Translations under genes and position numbers: made by a program | Assembly (NCBI GenBank): GCA_047517485.1 | Contig: JAKZSU010000179.1 | Location: 1 to 10,891 of the forward strand | Origin: JAKZSU01 sp047517485 | GTDB lineage: Bacteria > Pseudomonadota > Alphaproteobacteria > UBA7887 | Direction: 5' to 3' | DNA: 10,891 nucleotides | The notes under the pieces: model-generated | Told to the model about the DNA's origin: nothing | The model's database searches: none | What the model saw: only the letters and a program-made list of their open reading frames with translations | Shown here: one piece after another, positions 1 through 7,467 of the stretch | Layout of the letters: each line of letters starts with the position of its first letter | Numbering within the stretch: position 1 is the first letter of the stretch

Positions 1-102
1 CTCTACAATGCCCAGTGGATCGTCGAAAAGAACGGCTACCTGAGCCCCGCTCAAGCTCGTCAGGCGTGGCACGCCGCGATCTCAATCAGGCCCGCCGCGT
101 GA
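1..102 (+). CDS. C-terminal tail of a probable ABC transporter solute-binding protein (partial)
   Basis: The open frame enters from the left edge and ends at TGA 100-102, leaving 33 residues that begin LYNAQWIVEKNGYLSPAQAR. The mix of aromatic and charged residues, with no long hydrophobic run, fits the C-terminal helices of a PotD/PotF-like periplasmic polyamine-binding protein better than a permease. The main support is context: a PotA-like ATPase gene begins about 9 nt after the stop, and importer genes of this class are usually adjacent. The segment is too short to prove the family, and a permease tail or an unrelated protein is possible. Confidence 0.42.
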   Translation, partial: LYNAQWIVEKNGYLSPAQARQAWHAAISIRPAA

Positions 103-111
103 GACAAACTT

Positions 112-683
112 GTGTCCAAGGAACCGGGTGCGCTACAGTCGGCATCACCTTCGTCTTTGTCACCCACGACCAGGAAGAAGCGCTGACCATGTCGGACCGC
201 ATCGCGGTGATGGCGGCGGGCCACGTGCTGCAAGTCGACACCCCAACCCGGCTCTATGAAATCCCCAACAGCCGCGAGGTCGCCGCCTTCATCGGCAATA
301 TGAACTTTTTCGCCGCCACGGTCACCACGATCAATGGCCGGGTCACCACCGTCAGCGCCGAGGGGTTAGGGAATTTTTCGGCGCCGGTGGGCGAGAGCGC
401 GGCGGCGACCGGCGAGGCCGTGGTGGTCGCGATCAGGCCGGAAAAATTCTTCCTTTCCGAGCATCGGCCCGACGGCGACGGCTACGCGATCGAGGGGGTG
501 CTCGACAATGCGACCTACCGCGGCGAACAGAGCCATTTTTATGTGCGCATCGACGGGATCGAGCGGGCGGTCGTGGTCTCGGCCCAGAACGCCAAGCCGG
601 TGCTGGAAACCATCAGCGATCAGCGACGCCCGGTATGGCTGTGTTGGCCGAGCGAAGCGGTCGTCCTGTTGAACGCGAATTGA
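112..683 (+). pseudogene. PotA-like ABC importer ATPase, internally deleted
   Basis: This is the remnant of a polyamine-type ABC importer ATPase (PotA/CysA group), which would power uptake from the cytoplasmic face of the membrane. From about 136 the frame reads VGITFVFVTHDQEEALTMSD, the H-loop region, followed by SDRIAVM and a C-terminal TOBE-like domain (about FIGNMNFFAATV to the stop at 681-683) with the typical IRPEKF segment. Walker A, Q-loop, the LSGGQ signature and Walker B are all absent. A plausible native start, GTG at 112 (VSKEPGAL), lies 9 nt after the upstream stop but in a different frame from the C-terminal part. The simplest reading is an internal loss of roughly 170-180 codons that also shifts the frame, with the junction near 133-136. 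The gene cannot encode a working ATPase. An assembly collapse is the alternative. It is followed 13 nt later by the TetR gene. Confidence 0.78.
130..138 (+). other. Deletion or misassembly junction inside the potA-like gene
   Basis: Frame 1, opened by the GTG at 112, gives a plausible ATPase N-terminus for about seven codons. From about 136 the conserved ATPase C-terminal region is in frame 3. The native family sequence just before VGIT usually ends in (R)TV, and aca gtc at 133-138 fits this, so the break probably lies immediately 5' of 133. No repeat or insertion sequence is visible at the joint. Confidence 0.6.
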
Positions 684-696
684 GGGCGCTTGAGCC

Positions 697-1350
697 GTGT
701 CAAACGTGAAATCGAGATCCGGTCGAACCGCATCGAAAGAAGTCCGCCGCCGGCAATTGATCGACGCCACCATCGATTCGATCGCCGAGCGGGGGTTCTC
801 GGAGACCACGTTGGCGACGGTGACCAAGGGCGCCAAGCTGTCGCACGGCATCGTCAATTTCCATTTCAAGAGCAAGGAAGCGCTGTTCGTCGAAACCCTC
901 GGGTTCCTGGCGAAGGAACACTACGATCATTGGCACGCGGCGATGGAGCGCGCCGGCGCCGATCCGAGTCAACAGCTCACCGCGATCATCGCCGTGGACT
1001 TCGAACAGGACCTCGCGTCGGCGAAAAAACTCGCCGTGTGGTTCGCGTTCTGGGGCCAGCCGAAATATCGCTCGGTGTATCTACAAATTCACGACACCTA
1101 CGACAAACGCCGCGACGAAGAGATCCGCCGCTTGTGCGACACCATCGTCGAGGACGGCGGGTATGATCGAATAGACCCGGCGGTGGCGGCACGGAATCTT
1201 GTCGCGCTGATCGACGGGCTATGGCTCGGCTTGCTGCTTTATCCGAAATCGGCGCGGCGAAAACAGGCGCGCGCCGACTGCTTCACCTTGCTGGGCGAAT
1301 TGTTTCCCAAGCATTTTGGCGATACCGCCGTCGAAATGAGCGCCGAATGA
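697..1350 (+). CDS. TetR-family transcriptional regulator, BetI-like
   Basis: The 217-residue product has a TetR N-terminal DNA-binding domain (about residues 15-65): RRRQLIDATIDSIAERGFSE, then an HTH with TLATVTKGAKLSHGIVNFHF and the FKSKEALF helix. The ligand-binding half contains LAVWFAFWGQPKYRSVYLQI, which resembles the BetI-type C-terminal domain in which the WFAFW region follows the DNA-binding domain. BetI represses choline/betaine genes, so a local repressor responding to a quaternary or N-methylated amine is a reasonable inference, but the ligand cannot be read from the sequence. The start is GTG 697, with GAGGG at 683-687 as a modest ribosome site; GTG 706 is an alternative. The gene sits inside the transporter-dehydrogenase unit, 13 nt after the ATPase remnant, and its last bases overlap the next start (ATGA, 1347-1350). 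No obvious operator was found, because the promoter of the unit lies outside the window. Confidence 0.9.
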   Translation: MSNVKSRSGRTASKEVRRRQLIDATIDSIAERGFSETTLATVTKGAKLSHGIVNFHFKSKEALFVETLGFLAKEHYDHWHAAMERAGADPSQQLTAIIAVDFEQDLASAKKLAVWFAFWGQPKYRSVYLQIHDTYDKRRDEEIRRLCDTIVEDGGYDRIDPAVAARNLVALIDGLWLGLLLYPKSARRKQARADCFTLLGELFPKHFGDTAVEMSAE

Positions 1351-3413
1351 CCCGTGAAGCGCGCTACGACGTTCTGTTCGAGCCGGTGCAAATCGGCCCG
1401 GTAACGGCGAAAAATCGCTTCTATCAGGTACCCCATTGCAACGGCATGGGCCGCGCCTATCCGTCGAGCATGGCGGAGATGCGCGGGATCAAGGCGGAGG
1501 GCGGCTGGGCGGTGATCTGCACCGAAGAGGTGGAAATCCATCACACCTCGGAACACAGTCCGATTATCGAGGGCCGGCTGTGGGACGACAGCGATATTCC
1601 GGTGTTTGCCCGGATGTGCGAGAAAATTCATGCCCATGGCGGCCTGGCGGGGATCGAGCCGGCCTACACCGGTGCCACCGCCGCCAACCGCTACAGCCGC
1701 GAGATCCCCCTGGCGCCGTCACACCGGCCGGTCGACGATTATGATCCGGTGCAAGCGCGGGCAATGGACAAGGCGGACATCAAGGCGGTGAGACGCTGGT
1801 ATGTCGACGCCGCGGTGCGCGCCAAGGCGGCAGGGTTCGACATCGTCTACGTTTATGCGGGGCACGATCTTTCGATCCCGATGCATTTTATGTCGCGCCG
1901 GCGCAACACGCGCATCGACGAATACGGCGGCAGCCTGGAAAACCGGGTCCGGCTGTTCCGCGAAATTCTCCAAGACACCAGGGATGCGGTGGGCGACGAT
2001 TGCGCGGTGGCGGTGCGTTTCGCGGTCGATGAGCTGCGCGGCGCCGACGGCATTTCGTGCGACGACGAAGGCTTGGCGATCGTCGAAATGCTCGCCGAAC
2101 TGCCCGATCTATGGGACGTCAACGTCAGCGATTGGGCCAACGATTCGAGCACCTCGCGCTTTACCGCGTCGGGCAACCAGGAAGCCTATATCGGGTTCGT
2201 CAAGAAGCTGACGGCCAAGCCGGTGGTTGGGGTCGGTCGCATCACCTCACCCGATGACATGGTGTCGCTGATAAAGCGCGGGGTGGTGGATTTCATCGGC
2301 GCCGCGCGACCGTCGATCGCCGACCCGTTTCTACCGCAGAAGATCGAGGAAGGGCGGAGCGAAGACATCCGCGAATGTATCGGCTGCAACATCTGCGTCT
2401 CCGGCGATTTTCTCGCCACCCCGATACGCTGCACACAAAACCCGACGATGGGCGAGGAATGGCGCAAGGGTTGGCATCCCGAGCGCATCGCGAAAAATCG
2501 AAGCGATGCGAGGGTGCTGATTGTCGGCGCCGGCCCCGCCGGCATGGAATGCGCCCGCGCGCTCGGCCAGCGCGGCTACCCGGTGACCCTGGCCGAGGCG
2601 TCGACGGCATTGGGCGGGCGCGTTGCCGGCGAATGCCGCCTGCCCGGTCTCGCCGAATGGGGACGGGTGCGCGATTACCGGCAAACTCAGATCGCCAAGA
2701 TGATCAATGTGGAAACCTTCCTCGATAGCCGCCTGAACGCCGAACAAGTTCTCGAATTCGGCGCCGCGCACGTGGTTTTGGCGACCGGATCGAGGTGGCG
2801 GGCGGATGGTGTCGGCCGGCAAAACAGCGCGGCGATTCCGGTCAGAGGACGGACCAAGATTTATACCCCCGACGATGTCATCGCCGGACAATTGGTGAGC
2901 GGTCCGGTGGTGGTATTCGATGACGATCACTATTACATGGGTGGGGTGCTGGCCGAGAAGCTGCGCGCCGACGGCCACAACGTCCTGTTGGTCACGCCCG
3001 CGGCGGATGTCTCGCATTGGACCCACTACACCCTGGAACAGGGCCGCATCCAGACCCGCTTGCTGGAAATGGGGGTCGATATCATCGCGCTTAACACCCT
3101 CGCCGCGGTCAACGACGGCGAGGTCGAGCTCGCCTGCGTGTTCACCGGCACCAGCCAAGTCCGCGCCTGCGGCTCGGTGGTCCTGGTGACCGCGCGGCTG
3201 CCCGAGGAAAGCCTCCATGGCCAACTGACGGAGAACCCGGCGGCGCTCGCCGAGGCGGGCATCGAGACGGTGACCCGGATCGGTGATTGTCTCGCGCCCG
3301 GCACCATCGCCGCGGCGATCTATGGCGGCCACCGCTTTGCCCGCGAGCTGGACGAGCCGGTCCCCGACGGCGTGCCGTTCCGCCGCGAGCTGCCGCACTT
3401 GGCGGATGGCTGA
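1347..3413 (+). CDS. Trimethylamine/dimethylamine/histamine dehydrogenase-family flavoenzyme, paralog 1
   Basis: The 688-residue product is an OYE-type FMN barrel (about 1-340), a 4Fe-4S site and a C-terminal dinucleotide-binding module. It matches the TMADH architecture from end to end: FEPVQIGPVTAKNRFYQVPH leads to Cys31, equivalent to the TMADH cysteine that binds FMN covalently. Tyr170 and His173 match the TMADH Tyr169/His172 pair, and Trp263/Asp266 match Trp264/Asp267. Cys344, Cys347, Cys350 and Cys362 form the cluster motif, with one residue fewer in the last spacing than TMADH. GAGPAG at 394-399 is the nucleotide fold. Family enzymes oxidatively dealkylate or deaminate amines and pass electrons through the cluster to ETF; no ETF gene is present here. 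The substrate bowl is altered: TMADH Tyr60 is Glu61 and Trp355 is Asp354, so trimethylamine is unlikely to be the substrate. I chose ATG 1347, which overlaps the tetR stop and precedes the conserved N-terminus; the frame stays open upstream to 1221 but that part is inside tetR. Confidence 0.93.
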   Translation: MTREARYDVLFEPVQIGPVTAKNRFYQVPHCNGMGRAYPSSMAEMRGIKAEGGWAVICTEEVEIHHTSEHSPIIEGRLWDDSDIPVFARMCEKIHAHGGLAGIEPAYTGATAANRYSREIPLAPSHRPVDDYDPVQARAMDKADIKAVRRWYVDAAVRAKAAGFDIVYVYAGHDLSIPMHFMSRRRNTRIDEYGGSLENRVRLFREILQDTRDAVGDDCAVAVRFAVDELRGADGISCDDEGLAIVEMLAELPDLWDVNVSDWANDSSTSRFTASGNQEAYIGFVKKLTAKPVVGVGRITSPDDMVSLIKRGVVDFIGAARPSIADPFLPQKIEEGRSEDIRECIGCNICVSGDFLATPIRCTQNPTMGEEWRKGWHPERIAKNRSDARVLIVGAGPAGMECARALGQRGYPVTLAEASTALGGRVAGECRLPGLAEWGRVRDYRQTQIAKMINVETFLDSRLNAEQVLEFGAAHVVLATGSRWRADGVGRQNSAAIPVRGRTKIYTPDDVIAGQLVSGPVVVFDDDHYYMGGVLAEKLRADGHNVLLVTPAADVSHWTHYTLEQGRIQTRLLEMGVDIIALNTLAAVNDGEVELACVFTGTSQVRACGSVVLVTARLPEESLHGQLTENPAALAEAGIETVTRIGDCLAPGTIAAAIYGGHRFARELDEPVPDGVPFRRELPHLADG
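2910..2940 (+). repeat. 31-nt exact match shared by the two paralogs (copy 1)
   Basis: These bases, encoding VVFDDDHYYM in the nucleotide-binding module, are identical to 4983-5013, including all third positions. Elsewhere the two genes differ at many synonymous sites, so the stretch stands out. It could be a remnant of gene conversion or strong constraint. Confidence 0.85.
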
Positions 3414-3419
3414 TCGCGC

Positions 3420-5486
3420 ATGACACGCGACCCTCGCCACGACATTCTGTTCGAGCCGGTGAAGATCGGCCCGGTGACGGCGAAAAACCGCTTTTACCAA
3501 GTGCCCCATTGCACCGGCCTCGGCTGGCTCCGCCCGCGTATGCTGGCGGCGCTGCGCGGGGTCAAGGCGGAGGGCGGCTGGGGGGTGGTCTGCACCGAGT
3601 ACTGCTCGATCCATCCGTCGTCGGACGACCTGCCGCACGCCTATGCCTCGCTGTGGGACGACGGCGACGTCCAGAGCCACGCGCTGATGACCGACCGGAT
3701 CCACGCGCACGGCGCCTTGGCCGGAGCTGAGCTGTGGTACGGCGGCGAGTCCTCGGCCAATCTGCTTACCCGCGAAGTTCCCTTGGGCCTCAACAGCCTA
3801 CCGACCACGCAAGGCGATCCGTTCCAAACCAAATGCATGGACAAGGCGGATATCCGCGAACTTCGGCGATGGCACCGCAATGCCGCGCTGCGCGCCAAGC
3901 AAGCCGGCTTCGATATCGTCTATGTCTATGCCACCCATGGCTATCTATTAGCGAGAATGTCGTCGCCGCGCTTCAATACCCGCACCGACGAGTATGGCGG
4001 TTCGCTGGAAAACCGCGCGCGTCTGGTTCGCAAACTGATCGAGGAGACGAAAGAGGCGGTGGGCGACACCTGCGCCGTCGCGGTCCGATTCTCCGCCGAC
4101 GAACGGATTGGCGAGGACGGCGAGCCGGTGCATGGCGAGCGCCGCGACATGTTGGGGTTGCTGGCCGAGCTTCCCGACCTGTGGGACATCAACATCGCCG
4201 ACTATTCGTATGAAATGGGGGCCTCGCGGTTCGTCAAGGAAGCCTCGCTCGAGCCCTACATGGCTTACGTCAAATCGGTGACCACCAAACCGGTGGTGAC
4301 GGTCGGCCGCTTTACCTCGCCGGATACCATGGTCGGCCAGATCAAGCGCGGCATCGTCGATTTCATCGGCGCGGCGCGGCCCTCGATCGCCGATCCGTTC
4401 CTGCCGAAAAAGATCGAAGAGGGTCGTGCCGACGATATCCGCGAATGCATCGGCTGTAATATTTGTTACGTCGGCGACGGCAAAAGCGTGCCGATCCGTT
4501 GCACCCAGAACCCGACCATGGGCGAGGAGTGGCGGCGCGGCTGGCATCCGGAAAAAGTCGCCGTCAAGGGGTCGGACTCAAAAGTACTTATTGTCGGCGC
4601 CGGCCCAGCCGGCCTGGAGGCCGCGCGGGTGGCCGGACAACGCGGCTACGATGTCATGGTCGCCGAGGCGACCCGCGAGCTCGGGGGACGGGTCACCCTC
4701 GAAGCGTCGTTGCCCGGGCTCAGCGAATGGGCACGGGTGCGTGACTATCGGGTGCAACAATTGGCGACGATGACCAATGTCCAGATTTTCCGCGAGAGCG
4801 ACCTCAGCGCCGACGAAGTTCTCGCGGTGGGCGCCGATCACGTCGCCATCGCCACCGGGGCGCATTGGCGCGGCGACGGGTTTAGACGATTCCATCCGCA
4901 TCCGAGCGACTCGCTCGGGCCGTCGGCACAAGTGTTTACGCCGGACGACGTGATGGCGGGCCGCCTGCCCCAGGGCCCCACCGTGGTATTCGATGACGAT
5001 CACTATTACATGGCGAGCGTTATCGCCGAGCGCCTGCGCTTGGCTGGTGTCGCCGTTACCCTGGTGACGACAGAGAATACGGTTTCCGCCTGGGGCAGAT
5101 TTACTTATGAGCAGCGACGGGCCCAACAGCGGCTGATGGAGCTGAAAGTCGAACTCATCGCCGCACACGCCTTGGCGTCGTTCGATGGCGGCGAAGCCGT
5201 GATCGCCTGCCAATATACCGGGCGGGAGCGGCGGCTCGCGGCGGAGTCCGTGGTCATGGTCACCGCGCGCGCGCCGAACGATGGGCTCTTTCACGCGCTG
5301 CAACAGCGCCTCCAAGACGGGGCGGAGGGCGCGCCGAAATCGATCGCCCGGATCGGCGATTGCGAGGCGCCGGCGATCATCGCCTCGGCGGTCTTCTCGG
5401 GCCACCGCTATGCCCGCGAACTCGACACCACCGTCGATCGAGACAATCCGCTCAGGCACGACCGGGTGTTTTCCGAAGAGCTCTAA
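3420..5486 (+). CDS. Trimethylamine/dimethylamine/histamine dehydrogenase-family flavoenzyme, paralog 2
   Basis: This is a second 688-residue TMADH-family enzyme, 6 nt downstream of paralog 1 and of exactly the same length. By eye 42 of the first 61 residues are identical, so the pair arose by tandem duplication. It keeps Cys31 (covalent FMN), Tyr170/His173, the cluster cysteines 343/346/349/361 and the GAGPAG fold at 393-398. The N-terminal region TEYCSIHPSSDD is closer to TMADH than paralog 1 is, with Tyr61 at the TMADH Tyr60 position. The rest of the bowl differs: Tyr262 stands for Trp264, Glu265 for the catalytic Asp267, and Asp353 for Trp355. It is probably a cytoplasmic, ETF-linked amine dehydrogenase with a specificity distinct from paralog 1. 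A heterodimer of the two is possible but unproven. The TAA stop (5484-5486) overlaps the stop of the convergent gene. Confidence 0.93.
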   Translation: MTRDPRHDILFEPVKIGPVTAKNRFYQVPHCTGLGWLRPRMLAALRGVKAEGGWGVVCTEYCSIHPSSDDLPHAYASLWDDGDVQSHALMTDRIHAHGALAGAELWYGGESSANLLTREVPLGLNSLPTTQGDPFQTKCMDKADIRELRRWHRNAALRAKQAGFDIVYVYATHGYLLARMSSPRFNTRTDEYGGSLENRARLVRKLIEETKEAVGDTCAVAVRFSADERIGEDGEPVHGERRDMLGLLAELPDLWDINIADYSYEMGASRFVKEASLEPYMAYVKSVTTKPVVTVGRFTSPDTMVGQIKRGIVDFIGAARPSIADPFLPKKIEEGRADDIRECIGCNICYVGDGKSVPIRCTQNPTMGEEWRRGWHPEKVAVKGSDSKVLIVGAGPAGLEAARVAGQRGYDVMVAEATRELGGRVTLEASLPGLSEWARVRDYRVQQLATMTNVQIFRESDLSADEVLAVGADHVAIATGAHWRGDGFRRFHPHPSDSLGPSAQVFTPDDVMAGRLPQGPTVVFDDDHYYMASVIAERLRLAGVAVTLVTTENTVSAWGRFTYEQRRAQQRLMELKVELIAAHALASFDGGEAVIACQYTGRERRLAAESVVMVTARAPNDGLFHALQQRLQDGAEGAPKSIARIGDCEAPAIIASAVFSGHRYARELDTTVDRDNPLRHDRVFSEEL
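4983..5013 (+). repeat. 31-nt exact match shared by the two paralogs (copy 2)
   Basis: This is the second copy, in the same codon phase and at the equivalent protein position of paralog 2. It is identical base for base to 2910-2940. The sequence diverges immediately on both sides. Confidence 0.85.
5483..5486. other. Overlapping stop codons of convergent operons
   Basis: The plus-strand gene ends with TAA at 5484-5486 and the minus-strand gene ends with TAG at 5485-5483. The coding regions therefore overlap by 4 bp, with no space for an intergenic bidirectional terminator. I saw no hairpin-plus-T-run around the junction. Confidence 0.88.
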
Positions 5487-5782
5487 ATCGCGACGCCAGC
5501 CCGCAAGCCCTCGAGGACCGCTTCTTCGGCGGTGCGTGGCGCCAGGCAGTCGCCGATAACGTGCACCTCGCCCGGCCAGTCGGCGAGGGCGCTTTCCAAA
5601 CTGGTGTTCGACTGGTGTCCGAGCGCGGTAACCAGTGTGTCGACCTGTTCGCAGAGGATTGCCTCGCCGCTGGTGGTGTGCTGGAGATAGACGGTATCGC
5701 CGTCGGCGCCGAAAAGCCTGGCGTAGGGAATGATTTCGACCCCAAGGCGATGGAGATCGCCGAGCCATTTGTCGCGGACGTA

Positions 5783-5785
5783 TTA
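5783..5785 (-). other. In-frame TAA in the FadH-like gene (codon 558)
   Basis: The minus strand reads GITAGQMIP, TAA, YVRDKWLGDL with no frame change. A single base change from CAA (Gln) would explain it, which on the plus strand is G to A at 5785. Tyr (TAC/TAT), Lys or Glu codons are also one step away. Confidence 0.9.
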
Positions 5786-7467
5786 CGGGATCATCTGGCC
5801 GGCGGTGATACCGTTGACGGCGAGGCGGACGCGGCAGCCGTCGCGGGCGAGCTTTTCGGCCAACCCCAATCCGATCCAGTCGCCGCGCCAGTCGGCGACG
5901 ACGACGCTGGCACCGACATTGGCGTCGTCGGCGAGGACCTGCCAGGCATCGACGATATGGGCCTCGTCCTCGCCCTCGATCGATGGCCGATAGGGGGTGG
6001 CGCCGGTGGCGACGACGACCGCGTCCGCGCCGATTTCGTCGATCATGGCGCGGCCAACCTCGGTGCCGGTCACGACTGCGACCCCGGCCAGCTCCATCTC
6101 GCGTTGCAGATTGGTGACCAAGCCGCCGAACTCGGCCCGACCCGGCAGCAGCTGAGCCAGGTTGACCTGGCCGCCGAGGCGGGGCGAGGCCTCGTACAAG
6201 GTGACGTCGTGGCCGCGCTCGGCGGCGACGGCGGCGGCTTTCATACCGCCCGGCCCGCCACCGACGACGGCGACGCGGCGCGGGGATTGACTCGGTGTAC
6301 GGGTGCCGAATTCGAGCTCGCGGCCGGTCTCGGGGTGCTGGATGCACGAGATCGCGAATCCTTTCAGCATATGGCCGATACAGGCCTGATTGCAGGCGAT
6401 ACAGGCGCGAATATCGTCGAAGCGGCCGGCCGCCGCCTTCGCCGCCATATCGGGATCGCTGATCATCGCCCGGGTCATGCCGATCATATCGGCTTGGCCG
6501 GCGGCCAAGACCTGTTCGGCGGTCTGCGGCTGGTTGATCCGCCCGGCGACGAACACCGGCAAGCCGGTATTGGCTTTGACCGCGGCCGCGAGCGGCGCGA
6601 CGTAAGCGTTGTCGATCGCCATCGGCGGCACGATATGAACCGAGCCGGCGAGCCCGGCGGAGGTCCCGGCGGTGACGTTGACGTAGTCGATCACACCGTC
6701 ATCGGCGACGGTGGCGGCGAGCGCGGCGGCGATCTCGATCACCTCGTCGGCCGCGAGCCCGTCATGGTCCATCTCGTCGCCGGAAATTCGCATGCCGACG
6801 ATCATGTCGGCGCCGACCGCGGCACGGATCGCCGCCAGGACTTCGCGCACGAACGTCAAGCGGCCCGCCAGGTCGCCGCCGTAGCGGTCCTCGCGGCGGT
6901 TGATGCGAGGATTGAGGAATTGCGCCAAAAGGTAGCCCTGGCTGGCGATCACTTCGACACCGTCGAGGCCGGCCCGGCGCAGCCTCGCCGCGGCATCGCC
7001 AAAGCCGGCGACGATCTCCTCGATCATCGCGACCGGCAACGCGCGCGGCATGACGTGGAAGCGCTCGTTGGGCATCGCCGACGGCGCGTGGGCCACCGCA
7101 TGGGTGCCGTCGGGCGCCTCGCTCATCTCGCGGCCGGGATGGTTGAGTTGGCCGAAAACCTTGCAGTCATGCTGGTGGCAAGCCTCGGCGATGCGGCGGT
7201 AGCCTTCGATGCAGTCGTCGCGATAGGCGAGGATCGCCGGGCGGCTGCTGACACCCGAGGGGTGCGCCCGCGCCGCCTCGACGATGATCAGCCCGGCACC
7301 GCCGGCCGCGCGCGCGGCGTGATAGGCGACCATGCGCGCGCTCGGGTTGCCGTCGTCCAGCAGCACGGTCATGTGGCCGGTGGAGAAAATTCGGTTCTTG
7401 AAGCGATGACCGCGAATGGTCAGCGGCGCGAACAGATGGGGAAGCTGGGACGGCATGTCGGCGCGCC

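Larger units (their letters stand above)
5483..7456 (-). pseudogene. OYE/FadH-like FMN/FAD/4Fe-4S oxidoreductase with an in-frame TAA
   Basis: This third flavoenzyme spans 657 positions plus a stop. It has an OYE barrel from MPSQLPHLFAPLTIRGHRFK, a FadH-type cluster motif (Cys352, Cys355, Cys359, Cys371) and the fold GGGPGG at 399-404. Codon 558 is TAA (5785-5783). Beyond it the same frame runs on for 99 codons with clear family sequence: YVRDKWLGDLHRLGVEIIP and, near the end, VIGDCLAPRTAEEAVLEGL. A product ending at the TAA would be 557 residues and would lack the final FAD-contacting segment. Family members include 2,4-dienoyl-CoA reductase and the stachydrine-pathway protein StcD, which acts on N-methylproline; the latter fits the neighbours but is only an inference. 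The flavin-cysteine position is Met29, so FMN should be non-covalent. The active-site His pair typical of OYE/FadH is Ile170/Gln173. The start ATG 7456 lies 11 nt after the upstream stop, behind AGGG. Confidence 0.85.

Noticed and set aside
15..135. An ATG start at 15 for the PotA-like fragment
   Set aside because: The first 40 codons are the wrong frame of the upstream gene tail and of the ATPase start. The homology begins only at VGITFVF.
1221..1346. A longer start for TMADH paralog 1
   Set aside because: The extension lies inside the TetR coding sequence and is not family-like. ATG 1347 gives the same length and N-terminus as paralog 2.
2331..3710. A 459-codon minus-strand open frame opposite the two paralogs
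   Set aside because: It is a shadow of two well-supported plus-strand genes, with no start context or motif of its own.
4578..6347. A 589-codon minus-strand open frame across the convergent junction
   Set aside because: It is antisense to paralog 2 and out of frame with the FadH-like gene. Its arginine- and glycine-rich translation shows no domain.
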